From Diphasiastrum complanatum (Eukaryota; Streptophyta; Lycopodiopsida; Lycopodiales; Lycopodiaceae): a stretch of DNA of 64,000 bases. The stretch is from NCBI GenBank assembly GCA_029204225.1, contig CM055109.1:38764632-38828631 (forward strand). The letters are read 5' to 3'. Made by a program: the position numbers and the translations under genes. Below are positions 44,291-56,320 of the stretch, one piece after another; position 1 is the stretch's first letter; each line of letters begins with the position of its first letter. The notes below the pieces were generated by a model, which had not been told where the DNA came from, made no database searches, and saw only the letters and a list, made by a program, of their open reading frames with translations.

Positions 44291-46033
44291 GGAGGGTCTT
44301 AGTATGTCATTCTCATGATGTGTTTTCGGATCTTAGTTAGAGTCTGAATCTCACCAAAATGGCATCATTGAACTAGTCGTTCAAAGCAAAAACTTAAATA
44401 GAGATTTACATTTGCAAGGCATTATCCAACATGCATCGTTGCACTAATTGTTCCAAGCACAAACTTAAATAGAAGAGACTATAGCAAATTACCTTTGCAA
44501 GATCATATCATGTATCTCAATTGAGCTATTAATTGTGCCTTTAGTAAAAAGGCATTGTTGATTAAGTTCTTTGGATGAACATTTAATTGAAGAGCATTAC
44601 TGTTTAGAAAACCAACAAATTGATAATCCATGCAACGCACGAAAACAATCTCATTTTTCCAATTTAAGTGTGTAAAAAAGTTGTTGATATCACAATGTAG
44701 TATGCTAATTTGCGATGTCAAGAAATATTCCATTGTCAAAGACTTACTTTTTTAACCATTTTTCATGATTTCTTTATTTTGTGATAACTTGACAAGCTAC
44801 ATATTGACTTATTGAAATATTAACTATTGCAAATCCCACGAAGAGTTAAACTGCCTTTAGCTTTCATGTACATAGCTTGCAATCTATACATGATTGTCAT
44901 GCAATATCAATATGTTCATACTTTAGATAACTCCATTGTTTTCCTTGATAGATTATACTTGTTTAATTTGGCCAAGCCTTTGTTTGAATAACATCATACC
45001 TTGTTGTGCGTTTTTGTAGGCAATATGGCAATTTTATGAGCTTCAAATACCATGAAAGTTGCCAAACTACTAGCCAAACTTTGTTGAATAAATGCAAGGC
45101 ATAGGATGATCCTCAAGCATTTGATTTGCAACCAAAGACTTCAAAATATGCCTAAATCATACCTTTCAAAAGTTGTGTTTAGATATTATTGCCCTTGGTA
45201 ACAATGTCCTCAAGCTCTCAAATGAATTATAGATTGTAAAATTGGCATTATCACTATGCATGTTGTTATAAGTGACAATAGCTTTATATGAAGTGCTAGT
45301 AACAAATTTGAATTCCATGTATGCATGTGTCTTATTCTATACATATGCACCATGTAAGGTAGGAATCTGGAGGATAGCACCACAAGTAATGTGAACATAC
45401 TGACTTTTATGCTTCTAGCTATAGTCAAAGAGGCAAGGCGAAGAGTGTGGAGAGGCAAGTGTCAAGCCATTGACCACTAGGCCTCATAAAAATCATTATC
45501 CCTCAAAGCCTCACCTTACTTGCATGTGTTCCCCTTACTTGCATAAGTTCTATATACAATATTACACCTGAAACTATAAATAAATAAAACATTACATAAT
45601 GTGAAAATATAATAGCCATGTCCCAAAATCTGAAACACTCCATGCCAATCTTAGCTTTCATATAATACCTACCAACTTGCATACATAGTGATTAAACTGA
45701 ATATGTGTGTGTTCTGAGGAAAAAAGTTATACATCCTTATCCGCTAGGGTGTATGTGCACGTCAAGAACGAGTCCTAAAGGCAACTTATTGAATTCAAAA
45801 TTATATATTTTTAAGTTGTATAAATGATCCAAAAGTGAAAATAGCTTGTCTTGATCACATTGTCATAGTAAATTGATTGAATGGAAGGTCAGCAAAGAAA
45901 AACTGGGTTGAGCAGCTAAATATATGGAGGCCAACAAGCCCATATGTTTGACACACTTCACATAAAAGTTTAGAAGGTATAAGGGCTAAGATTTTGTTCT
46001 TGACCTTGGTGGCAGGAAACGGTTCTGGCCTCG
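44291..46033. other. No gene seen
   Basis: AT-rich, no domain motif. It should include the left end of the minus-strand gypsy interior or the inversion breakpoint, but I could not place it. Confidence 0.35.
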
Positions 46034-48544
46034 CTACTGGATAGTAATAAGGATTGGTGCGCATGTAGGAGGGAGCTTACCGTGTGGATCCAAGAGTTTG
46101 ACTGCTGCTTTATGTGTCTGACACTGGTCCAAATCTGGCAGTATGTAGCCACCTCGCTCTTTCGTTGTTGGATACTTCTTTGCAAACTCCTGAGAGGCGC
46201 ACAACTCCTTGCTTGGTTCTGTGGGCGTGATTCTGTGCTGGATGGTTTCAGAGGCAATCTCGTGTTCAGTTTGTGGATCGGGCTCAGGAGATAGAGGAGG
46301 CGAGGGGTTAGCTTCTGCAATTCTTTGTGACTCAAGAGAAAATTGTCGTGGAATGAAGGTTGGGTTAGTGGTGTCGAGGGGGTTAGAAGTAGTGGAAGGG
46401 AAAAGAAAATGTTGGGAGCTGGTACCCCAGAGCGCGATGGATCGGTTGGTGTTTGAGCTCCTTGCCCCAGGGTTGGCCTTGAAATGCGTAGCCTTGAGTG
46501 GCAGGAGGAGGCTGTTGAAATCCTGCTCCATCTCCACCATCTGGTCCGTCAAAGTGGTGCCCCGAATCATGGAATTGGGCATGCTCTACATGAACCAACG
46601 GTGTCGACTGGGCAGCAACCTTTAAGCGTTCTTCCAGGGTGACTATGTGCTGGTTTAGGGCCTCGACGGAAGCAATGTATGATTGTTGTAATTTTGAGTG
46701 ATGTTCCATTGTGGCTTTCAGCTTTTGGGCCAGCGTTTGATAGGCCACCACTGGAATGGCAGTTCCCTTAGGAATAGCTGGTGGTGCGAAGTCGTTGAAG
46801 TCCACCATTTCCAACTGTTCCATCATAGCGACACGTGCTGCTTGTGAATCTGCTACAGCCTCATCCTTCTCGGCTTTGAGGGTATCGATGGTTTGCTGTA
46901 TGTTGGATACCTTCAGTTGGAGCTAGTTTTGGAGATGGAGTAGCATCTGCTGCTGTTGTTGATTCTTATTCGTGAGGTTCTGGATCTGCAGCTGTTGTTG
47001 TTTGTTTTCCTCCTCCAGCCTTTTTTTTTCTTTCTGAAGGTCCGCCATAGCACGATTGTCAAATTGCCGCATAGTATATTGTCCCCCTAGGGTGCCGAAT
47101 AGATTGTATTGGAGTTCATTCACCAACCATACCGCTTTTTGGGCTGTAAGCGGTAACTGCTCCCAAGGACCAATGTCAGGGAGGGTGCGTGTGTAGTTAG
47201 GATACGGCATGGGGTTAAATGGTAAAAAATCAGGAACAGGACTAGACGGAGGTGCATGAAAGGCAGGTGGAGGTGATTGTGGATTGAGGGGTGGGGAGGT
47301 ACTATGTGGCGGAGAGTGTGGGATTGGGTTAGTGGTGACAGTGGTTGATGGTAATGCAGTTAGTAATTGTAATGCAAAATCATCTACGTTGACTGTGGAG
47401 TCAAGTAGGGTGGAGATTTGTACAGGGGAGGGCTTTTGTGGAATTGTGGAAGGGAAGCCCGTGTTGAGAGTTAGTGAGGGTGTGGAGGTGGCAGTAAACG
47501 GTGGGGGTGGTGGTGGGAGTGTGAGAGCAAGTGATGGCGAGGAGATTGCTTGTGTGCCCATAGGATAAGAGTCGAAAGTGCTTGCCGTTCTGGAGCTGCC
47601 TACTGCTACTGCTACTGCTTGTCGGCATTGTTGGGCCTGGTGAAGTAAGGTCGTCTGCTGCTCTAGGCCTTCCTTTAGGACCTAAGATGGTTTAAGGCTC
47701 CCTTCGAATTCAGCATATTCTACCCCGATGTCGCTGGATAGAATGTCATGCGGAACATCTGCTTCTGTGTTGACCACCTTCTCTTTCTGCTTCTTAGTAG
47801 GTGGGGCTGGTGAGATTGGTTCTGCTGTCGGTTGGGGGGTGGCTCGCTTTTTTGTGCTTGGATAAACAGCATCCAGCTCCTTGATGGCAGCAACCGCCTT
47901 AGACCCCAATTGCTTGGTGACCAACATGTGGAGGAGATACCCACATTTGGTAGTTGATTTGCGGGCTTTCAGAGCTCCACACAGCTTCTCCGCTATCTTC
48001 TCAGCCCACGTATAATTTTGAGTGGGGTCGTCCATGGTGAGGGTCAGAGAGAAGAGATCGCTCGGTGGGATGTGATCCATCTTGGTGGTATGTACTACGA
48101 CCATGGTGACGAGGATCTCTGAGACGACCCATAGCGATCCCATCGTTGGTTTGGGCAATGGTTTTGCCGTCATCTGTCAAAAACTTGGTAAAGTACTTGG
48201 GCATCATAGCTGGTGCCCTCTCCATGGATTGTCTCTCCGAGATTAGGAAAGCCGACATTCTGAAGATCCCCAAGAGAGACATTGATAATAGTATAACTGC
48301 CACTCTTGGATGTAATTCGGAAAGTTTGGAACTCATCCGAATAGGTCGAGTAGGTTGCTCGGATGAGGCTCTCGCTCTGTTGGTCTCGGAAAAGTGTCAG
48401 ATCAAATCCAAGGTTCGTGAGGATATCCTTGGCCAGTGTGAGCTGCTCGGCATAATTCTTAAGATAGATCATGACTATATCTCCTGAATAAGGACGAGGG
48501 GGTTTACGGCGATGCAAGCTCAGCGAGGAATCGCGGGAAGCCAT
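46034..48544 (-). pseudogene. Retrotransposon second ORF, copy A (fullest copy)
   Basis: It lies directly downstream of integrase on the same (minus) strand. It starts MASRDSSLSLHRRKPPRPYS at 48544. The N-terminal block has LTLAKDILTNLGFDLTLF, TYSTYSDEFQTFRIT and YTIINVSLGDLQNVGFPN, collinear with copies B and C. A frameshift at about 48170 leads to one long frame down to 46383 with single stops near 47682 and 46920. This holds WAEKIAEKLCGALKARKSTT, a Pro-rich stretch (about 47560-47200), PYPNYTRTLPDIGPWEQLPL, then a coiled coil (ADLQKEKKRLEEENKQQQLQ). A second shift leads to the C-terminus ending at 46034. It would be about 830 residues if intact. No enzyme motif or membrane segment was seen. 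Function unknown. Confidence 0.65.
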
Positions 48545-49203
48545 GATAACAGTGATTTTAGATTGCTCTGAGGATTTTGAAAATTTTGAAAAGAATTGGC
48601 ATGAACTCGAGAGCAGCGATCTAAAATGAACTCGTGGAGAGAAGGTGGAGGCCTATATATAGACTTTTTTTAGACAAAAATTTGCATCTTCACTCAGAAA
48701 TCGTCCTTAGCCTCCACGATTTGGTAATCAAGACAACTTTTTGAAGGCCCGCGATTTCCTATAAGTGATTTTTTTATTGCCAAAAGAGAAAAAACGTCTG
48801 ATAGTGCAAAACTGTATCTGATCAGAATTCGCGGAGATAGTAGGAAAATCGTGAGAATCAATCTGAGCTCCAATGAATTGTCTGCGAATTCTGAGAATGG
48901 ATATCTAATGAAAAAAACTACTTTTTTTTATTTTTAGACAATTTTTTATCTGAGACAGAATTCGTGGAGTCAAAAATGAATCGTGCTTTGTGAAAAAAGG
49001 GTCAGGCGAATTCTATCTGAGATGTTGTGAAAAATTTCGTCTGAAACTAATGACTTTTGTGGTTTTCTCAGAGAAGACTGTTGGTATACATGATCTGATA
49101 GTATCTTGATGGGTGGAACAAGAAATCACAACAAAAATGTGGTCGAAATGGCATGCAAACAATAAAAAGGGAGAAGAGAAAAAAAAAAGTAGAAAAGAAA
49201 CAG
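48545..49203 (-). promoter_or_regulatory. Leader-like spacer between integrase and ORF2
   Basis: About 660 bp of non-coding DNA. On the minus strand 48925-48785 is similar to the gag leader at about 54125-53990. Both contain AGAATTCGCAGAC, then GATTTT..., CTCCGC(A/G)AATTCT, then CTATCAGA and TTTTTCTC in the same order. It may provide a separate transcription or splice signal for ORF2. Confidence 0.5.
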
Positions 49204-50330
49204 CTAATACATATCAAGATAAAAGCAGAGTTCGTTGTACTTTCTCAGTCGACTACCATTGACTACAGTGTCGAGGATATCGCCTTGAAGGGTTTGGAGT
49301 TGGACATATCTAGAGGCAAAGATTTTTTTTACTACATAAGGTCTTTGGCCCGAAAATTTCAGTTTGCCTTTGAAGGCTTTGGCTTGGTATAGCAGGACCT
49401 TATCGCCAACCTGGAAATCTCTAAGTTTCAATGATCGATCATGCCATGTTTTTTGTCGTCGTTCGTGGACTTGTTGAGCATGGATGCTGATCCGTCGTGT
49501 TTCACAGAGTTGCTCCAGATGGAGTAACCTATTTGCTAGATTCTGTCACTTCGGGGTAGTGCGATAAGCCCAAAGAGCAGCATGGAGTTTGAGTTCCCAA
49601 TCAGATCGGCTGGATTCGACGATTTTGGTGAGAATTCCACATAGGATTTTATTGGTGGATTCTGCCTGGCCATTGCAGCGTGGATAGTATGGGGAACTTT
49701 TGTTAGGTACCACAAAAAATTTGGAAAGAAGATATACTATCACGGAGTTAAGGAAATGTGTACCCCTATCACTGATAAGCTCCAGAGGACATCCGCACCG
49801 AACTATAACCTGTTCATAGAGAAATTTGGCGGTAGAACGAGCGTCAGCATTGCGAACAGCTCTTGCTTTGGCCCATTTGGTGCAGTAGTCCATAGCTACT
49901 ATGATGTAACGAGATTGTGTGTGTCAAGCAACAGGACTAATAGGTTCGACATAATCAATTTTCCATTTTTGGAAAGCTTGATCAGTGGTTACGGGGTGTA
50001 TAAAGGCATGTAGTCTGTTTTTTGAAAGTGTTTTGTGCGTTGGCAGACATCACAAGCTTTAGTGTAATTGTGCATATCCTTAAAGAGTGTTGGCCACCAA
50101 AAATCGGCTAAGAGGATTTTCTTAGCAGTTGTTTCAAAAGAGAAATGGTCGGCACCAATACCTTCATGAGTGAGGGAAATTACAGAGGGTATTTCTCCTT
50201 CAGTAAGACATTGTCGGATAATTCCATCTAACCCTTGCTTGTAGAGTTTTTCTGCAATTAACGTGTAAGGTTTAGTTTTGAGGACCAACACACGTTGTTC
50301 ATGTTTAGAGAAGGAAGGATCCATATGCCC
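49204..50330 (-). pseudogene. int: Tat-like gypsy integrase
   Basis: Integrase inserts element DNA into the genome. On the minus strand the zinc-binding H2C2 region reads HEGIGADHFSFETTAKKI then YTKACDVCQRTKHFQ (50200-50000). The catalytic core at 49893-49546 has MDYCTKWAKARAVRNADA, LISDRGTHFLNSVI and YYPRCNGQAESTNKIL, i.e. the second Asp and the Glu of the DDE triad, with the first Asp in MDYCTKW. The C-terminal block at 49431-49204 is FQVGDKVLLYQAKAFKGKLK. Frame breaks lie between the pieces (49546-49431 and 49989-49893). Confidence 0.85.
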
Positions 50331-51715
50331 TGAAGTTAAATATTCGATAATTTCCTTAGCCCATACAGGTGTAGAGTCAACTTGAAAAAGGATTGCATCT
50401 GGTGAATCATCGTTGACGCCTTGATCAGGGGTACGAAGGTTAGGGATTCGGGATAGATGGTTTGCTAAAAAATGCTGAACTCCCTTATGAACCACGATCC
50501 TAAACTCAAATTCTCTCAATAATAGAATCCATCTAGTAATACGGCCGGTGGTCCAGGTCTTGTTGATGAGATACAATAGTGCTTAATGATCAGTGAAGAA
50601 CGCAAAGACTTTTCCTAGAAGATAATGGTGAAACTTCTAAACCGCATCTACCATTGCCAAGGCTTCGCGTTCGGTAGTGGTATAATGACTTCAGCATGTA
50701 TCAATTGTCGACTAAGAAAACGAATTGGGTAGTCATACTTGGATGCATCGATATGCACATGGAATTTTTTAGAACAATCAGGAGCCCGGAGGATGGGTGC
50801 ATTGGTAAGGGCTTCTTTGAGGTGATTAAAGGTGACGCGTTGTTCATCCGTCCATTTTGGAACTACAACTACTTTGTAGATTAAACGTGCTTTGTTAGCG
50901 AAATCGAAAATAAAGCACCGATAGTAGTTGGCGTGGCCAAGGAAGAAGTAAACTTCACATGTCATATGCGGTTCCGGTAGATTTTGAATGATAAGGATCT
51001 TTTCAGGGTCAGTGGCAATGCCATTTCGTGAGATAATATGTCCTAACACAATACCATGGGTTACCCAAATCTGGCATTTTTCATGATTAAGAGAGATATC
51101 GAAGCGTTGACATTGGATAAAAAAAATTTCGAGCACAGACAGATGACATATTTCTTTGGAATGTGCTCCTAAATCATCCAAGTAAACTTCTAAGGTATCG
51201 TCCATCTGCTGAAAAAAGGCCGCTTGCATAACACGTTGGAGGGTGCTAGGAGCACTGCAAAGACCAAAAGGCATGACTTTCTAGCAGAAAGTTTCCCATT
51301 CTGTGGCAAAGACGGTTTTGTGTTGACCTTTTCAGCGATTTGGATCATATTATATCCGCTAAAGCCATCTAAGAAGGAGTAAGCCTCATCTCCTGCTAGA
51401 TTTTCTAAGATGGATTCTTCAAAAGGTAGTGGAAAATGATCACATTCAGTGACGGCGTTAAGTTTCTTAAAATCGACACAGATCCGGAGTTTTCTATTTT
51501 TCTTGGGGACAATGACAATTGGGGAGACCCACTCAGTATGCTCAATTTCATAGATAAATCCCGCGTCTAAGAGGCGTTGTAATTCTTCTTTGATCTTGGC
51601 CTTATAGATGGGATTGCATCTGTATGGACGACTCGCAGTGGGCCTCGCACCCGGTTTAAGTGGGATATGATGCACAACTACTTGGGGTGAAACGCCTTTC
51701 ATGTCTTTATAGGTC
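50331..51715 (-). pseudogene. pol: Tat-like gypsy reverse transcriptase and RNase H
   Basis: RT copies element RNA into DNA; RNase H removes the RNA. The minus frame 51702-51190 has SRPYRCNPIYKAKIKEELQR, FIYEIEHTEWVSPIVIVPKK, LRICVDFKKLNAVTECDHFP and SFLDGFSGYNMIQIAEK. A shift at about 51290 continues at 51274-50648 with MPFGLCSAPSTLQRVMQAAF, VYLDDLGAHS (catalytic YLDD) and thumb/connection sequence HIISRNGIATDPEKI. RNase H follows: FHVHIDASKYDYPIRFLSRQ, then RITRWILLLREFEFRIVV. Frameshifts and stops near 51290, 50640 and 50580 inactivate it. A minus frame upstream (51715-52836) is the degenerate protease-RT linker. Confidence 0.88.
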
Positions 51716-52836
51716 CAGGCAAAGATATGTCGATATTTTCGCAGGAGCTTTCAAGCCGCCTTTGTTGTTCGCGATTGAGATGATCTCCGACGTGGACAAG
51801 ATATTCGTTGGTTTCATTTGACTCACTCAGGGAAAGGGTTATGGTTTGTGCAGGGCCTTCATAGGGTGAATTACCAGTGGGCTCATGTTGAGCTTGGGGT
51901 AATTTGATTGTGACATCCTCGATCGTATAGTCATTAAAGTATGCAGGAACATCATGGGTTGGAGATTCGAGGGGGGCCTTGTCTTTATCTTGCCGAGATG
52001 GTGCTTTTACAGAGACTGGTGTAAGGCTAGAGGCAATTTCAGGAACTTCCCAAACAATTGTGAGGTCACTCGGCAGTTGAATTTGAAGTGATTTTTTTCA
52101 TTTTCTCTTTCATAGTATGACCATGTGGTTGAGGTTTCGGTGGTGGAGAGACAGTTGGTATGTCATGGAGGATCTCGTTATAGATTCGAAAGATAGTCTC
52201 CTCCTCACAGAGATCCCATGGATAGTGTGGGCGTTTGGGATGGTAGAATTTTGTCTCAGATTTTTCAATTGCAACCTTGGCAACAGATTCCACCTTAGAA
52301 GCATGTTGCGTATAGGTCCTTGGGAGAAGTGCTTCCATATAGTTGAGGATCTGAATATCAAAAATGTCCATATCTTCTAGGCAATTCTGAATTCATAAGA
52401 CGTTCTCGTCATCAATGAATAAATCGTCTGATTCATTAGTAGGTAGCCATGCAACATTTAGCAGCTCATCATGGTGTGGAAGAATATCAATAAAATTGAT
52501 ATTGATGATGGGTGCATCCAGATCAGGTAATTGGTCGTGATCGATCGGGTGTGGAGAGGTACAATTATCCTGATGTTGAGCACAATAATCGACATTCACA
52601 CAATCAATGGTAGCTAGACTGTGACTCCAGTTTATGATATCAGTAGATTTAACATAATGACCTTTTTCATGGCTGGACTGGTATGGCTCAAATACTGAGT
52701 TGGTGGTTGAGGATCCCTCATCATGGATGCGTGCAGGTTTGAGTTTATCCGTTGAGTCAATGGTGACAGAACTGTCACGATTACCAAAAGTGACTCAGCC
52801 TTTGCTCCAGTCATGAACAACTCGCGCATTGGTGAG
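51716..52836 (-). pseudogene. Degenerate protease-RT linker of the gypsy element
   Basis: Minus-strand frames (52371-52066 with KFYHPKRPHYPWDL and EETIFRIYNEILHDIPTV; 52599-52393 with DQLPDLDAPIININFIDILP) lie in the expected position of the acidic linker between protease and RT. No catalytic motif. Stops are frequent. Confidence 0.5.
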
Positions 52837-53662
52837 CTACGGATGACCAAGTAGTAATTCATAAGAATATGCATTATTGGGAATATCAAGTACTACAAGA
52901 TCAACAGAAAACTTGAGACTGATCAGCACGTGCGGAAGGAAACCGGTAGGTCGGACCACACTTTGATCAGCCATTCGCTTAGACCGGGATGGGCAGTCCT
53001 TCACGTGATGTTCAATACCACAGTTTTCACAAGCTGGAGGAAAGCGGAGTTTATCTTGGCAACGAATACTAGGATGTTTACCTGCACAGATAAAACATCC
53101 TTGTATTGTCACGATGGTCAAAGTCATCGTCGGAACACGGATAGCATCAGTCAACACATCTTTAAGATGATCATAAAGGTCAACTGGTTTGAGTTCACGG
53201 TGGATGTTTTTTGGCAATCCAACTTAAATAGTTTTATGGCCATTCGTTCAGTGATATTCTCATCAACACATTCTACTTTGAGACGTTTAAAACGCTCAAT
53301 GTAGTTTGAACAGACTCTTCGCGACGCATCTTGATATGAGTAATTTGAATGAACGGGCTCTGAGTCAGTTTGGATGGTTTGAAACGCTTGATGAGAGCAT
53401 CCTTGAGGGTGGTCCAAGAAGCAAGATCAGGAGCTTCGAGATTCAAGTACCACTCCTTGGCGGTGCCATAGAGTACCATGGAAAATAGGCGAAGCTTTTC
53501 AGTTTCAGAGGTATCTCCATAAAAACGACATGCATTATCAAAGTCTTGGAGAAATCGGATTGGGTCAGATTCACCATCATACTTTGGGACATCGATACGT
53601 GGAATTCTTTGTTCCATTCGTGGACGAGTCGGATTAGAAGATTCAGCACAGTCACGAGACAT
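52837..53662 (-). pseudogene. gag: Tat-like gypsy gag and protease start
   Basis: The best start is the ATG at 53662 (MSRDCAESSNPTRPRMEQRI). The capsid core follows: RIPRIDVPKYDGESDPIRFL, LFSMVLYGTAKEWYLNLEAP and SWTTLKDALIKRFKPSKLTQ. A frameshift near 53320 is followed by NITERMAIKLF. At 53217-52837 come CFICAGKHPSIRC and CENCGIEHHVKDC, two Cys-rich knuckles of which the second is CX2CX4HX4C. Then the protease-like tail VVLDIPNNAYSYELLLGHP appears. It belongs to the Retrotrans_gag family. Confidence 0.85.
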
Positions 53663-54491
53663 GATGCAGAATATAGATGAGCAGGACAGGATTGTACTTG
53701 ACAAAAAGGGCAGTTTGCTTGCAGAATGAATAGTGTAGGACAAAAACTGGTCTTTCTGATTGTTATAGAATTCGTGGACATGCTGAGAAATTGTGGAGAG
53801 GCAGATAAATCTAACTGTAATACTCGCGTTTGAAAAAAAAATTTGAATGTCAGAATAGTGATTTTTTTTAGATTTTCTGAAAAAAATTTGGCATTTCAGA
53901 ATTCGCGGATAGTACAGGGAAATCGTGCTCTGTGAGGACAAATTCTTAGGCTGGATGGCGAATTCTAACAGAGAGGTTTGGCTGGCAGATAGGGAATATA
54001 GAGAAAAATGTGATGTTCTGATAGTAAACGGGCAAAATCTGTGAGATAGAATTTGCGGAGCTGTTGAAGGACTAATCTTAATGAGATCTAGCCTCAGTGA
54101 AGTCTGCGAATTCTAAGACAAAGATTTTGATGAGAAATAAGAGAATTTGTAGTATATCAGGCTGTTTTCTCAAAATATGACTGCGGTCAGAATTCGTGGG
54201 GGTGATAAAATGAAAGATCAGGGTCTGTTAGGGCTGCAGACAGACTGACGAATTCCAATATACCTTTTTGGTTGTGAAAAAGGTCACTTGGGTCACTTCT
54301 TTTGAAGAAAATGTCGAAGTTGGCTCTTTTGTTGCTTCCCCCCGATTTGAGAAGTTGCTCTGCAGCTCGTGTAGGACCTGGAGAGACGACGTGTGTTGTT
54401 TGTTGGTAGATAGAGATAAGCACACAAGCAAACATACAACACGGAAGCAAAAAAACAAAAGAAAAAGGAGAAGAAGCTAGGTAGAAAAATA
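53663..54491 (-). promoter_or_regulatory. Leader of the gypsy element
   Basis: About 830 bp between primer site and gag, non-coding on the sense (minus) strand. It repeats (G)AATTCGC(G)GA-type words at about 53900, 53960, 54050, 54110, 54195 and 54250. Part is similar to the spacer before ORF2. The antisense frame 54268-54480 is probably chance. Confidence 0.55.
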
Positions 54492-54502
54492 CAACGGCGC
54501 CA
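54492..54502 (-). promoter_or_regulatory. Primer binding site (tRNA-Asp type)
   Basis: On the minus strand TGGCGCCGTTG lies one base after the LTR end. It matches the 3' end of plant tRNA-Asp, the primer usual in Athila/Tat gypsy elements. Confidence 0.88.
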
Positions 54503-54503
54503 A

Positions 54504-55320
54504 TGTTGGAAATATTTTTAGTGTGTGCGGTGGCTAGATCTACTTACAGGTGTAGTATATGGATGTAGAGATTCGTCCACTTTTTAAGTTTCTACCAAGG
54601 TTCAAACAGAAATGCGAAACTAAGACGTAATGATGAAAGCACTAAGGCTTACCCAACTAGTGCTCAAAACGGAAATGAAACTATCTAAGGTGACAAAATA
54701 CAAACCCTTGCTAAGGCTTACCCAACTAGCAAGGTGTTTAATCTAAATTCTACTTAACACCCAAAGGGTAATAAAATAATATTGCGGCTAGTGTTGAGCA
54801 AATAAGCAATAAAGAACATGCCACAACCAATGAAAAGGAGGCAAGAGGAGGCCCGAGCACCTTCCCTCAAGCTATGCACCTTTCCAAAGGGAACACAAAT
54901 GACATAGAATGATTATTCTCCAAAATAGAAAGCAAGATAACTTAGTCTCAAAAGTGTTGGTTACAATGCAAATACGTCTCCTTTATGGCAAGGAGGGTCT
55001 TCCATAAGTGTCTACTAACTTATGGGACTAACCTGTTTCTAGCTTTTCAAGAACTTCTAACTTAGAATTTAGAACTTCAAATTTCTTAACTTAGGAAAAC
55101 TTAAGATAAAATATTTCTAGTCTTAAGTTTCCTAAGTCTAAGTTCTAAATCTAAGTTTAAGCTATTTTATTATTATTTAAGCTTCTACTCATGGACTTAG
55201 AAAACACCTGCCATGGCTTGAAGTTTATTGACAGATACTCATACGTGGTCTTACAAAACACATGTCACGGAGTTTTATTATTATTTTTTTATTTTCTCTG
55301 TGTTAGCACAGTTGCTAACA
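54504..55320 (-). repeat. 5' LTR (L1) of the Tat-like gypsy element
   Basis: 817 bp. On the minus strand it starts TGTTAGCAACTGTGCTAACA at 55320 and ends TTTCCAACA at 54504. It is collinear with the plus-strand LTR at 62949-63749, differing by scattered substitutions and about 24 bp absent from L2 near the 3' third. The outer flank is GTACT (read on the minus strand, 55325-55321), inside a copia pol frame. Confidence 0.95.
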
Positions 55321-56320
55321 AGTACAGAGCATAGCATACATCAATGAACCGATTATGGAATGAAATGGATACTATTTCATTTCCTCCTTCTCTGACTTGG
55401 ATTTTGGACATTGCTCCTTTGAGATCTCCTCTTCAATGGTGCCATTAAGGAATGCAGTTTGGACATCCAGAACTTCAAGGTTTGTTTTAGTTGCATAGGA
55501 AAGAAGTAAATGAATTGAAGCATGTTTTACCACAAGACTAAAGGTTTTAGAATAATCCAAATCTGGGATCTAGGAGAAGCCTTTGGCTACCAATCTGGCC
55601 TTGTATCGATTCATTTTACCTTCAGCATCATACTTCACCTTGAACAACCATTTGCATGGGGTCGGATTTCGATCCTTTGGTAGCTCAATCACAATCCATG
55701 TTTGATTCTGAATTAGAGAATCAAATTCAGCATCCATGGCAACCTTCCATTGGTCAGTGTCAAGTGTTGACATAGTCTCATGAACTGTGCTTGGTTCCTG
55801 CACAAAATAGCAGGCCGGATCATCCATGAATCGGGATGGAGGTTGTTTGGGTCGATTTGATCTTCTGGGTTGAATTTCAACCCTCTGATGCTGCTCATTC
55901 TGTTGAGGTTCTGACTCACTGTCAGAGTCAGTATCGATTTTGTGGTTTTCAACTCTAGGGTCGGTTTTTGGATTTCTCGACCCTAGGTCAGATTTTGACT
56001 GTTCGACCCTTGGGTCAGATTTTGAATTTTTTGACCCCAGGTTGAATTTTAATGTAGTTTTTTCCTTGTGGTCGAAAAACTGATCCTCCAAGAAAATGAC
56101 ATCTTTGCTCGTGAATGTCTTCTGAGTGTCCAGATTTTAGAGTTTGCCTTGTGATCTTGGGAGTAGCCAATGAAAATCGATTTCTTGCTTTTGTCATCCA
56201 GCTTCTTTCTTAGATCTTCAGGGATCTGAGCATAGGCAATGCATCCAAATACTCGAGTATGTTTTGAGTGATGGCTTCGATCCAGTCCACACCTCATAAG
56301 GTGTCTTGTCATTCAGGGAC
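55321..56320 (-). pseudogene. pol: Copia integrase end, RT and start of RNase H, cut by LTR L1
   Basis: On the minus strand 56312-56049 has THLMRCG-type sequence, then FGCIAYAQIPEDLRKKLDDK and KSIFIGYSQDHKA (integrase C-terminus). 56091-55570 has an acidic linker, RRSNRPKQPPSRFMDDPACY, TWIVIELPKDRNPTPCKWLF and MNRYKARLVAKGFS (RT). 55560-55372 has MDYSKTFSLVVKHASIHLLL and LDVQTAFLNGTIEEEI. An RT deletion joins this to the RNase H start SIIGSLMYAMLCT, which ends exactly at the L1 insertion (55321). The frame resumes at 63755 on the plus strand (RPDLAYSISSL). Confidence 0.88.

Noticed and set aside
46209-47568. Long plus-strand frames over the gypsy second ORF (46209-46625, 47284-47568)
   Set aside because: Antisense shadows of the Pro-rich and coiled-coil coding on the minus strand.
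49204-53662. Integrated plant pararetrovirus instead of a retrotransposon
   Set aside because: LTRs, a tRNA-Asp primer site, H2C2 and DDE integrase motifs and pol order RT-RNase H-integrase identify a Ty3/gypsy retrotransposon. No movement or coat protein features were seen.
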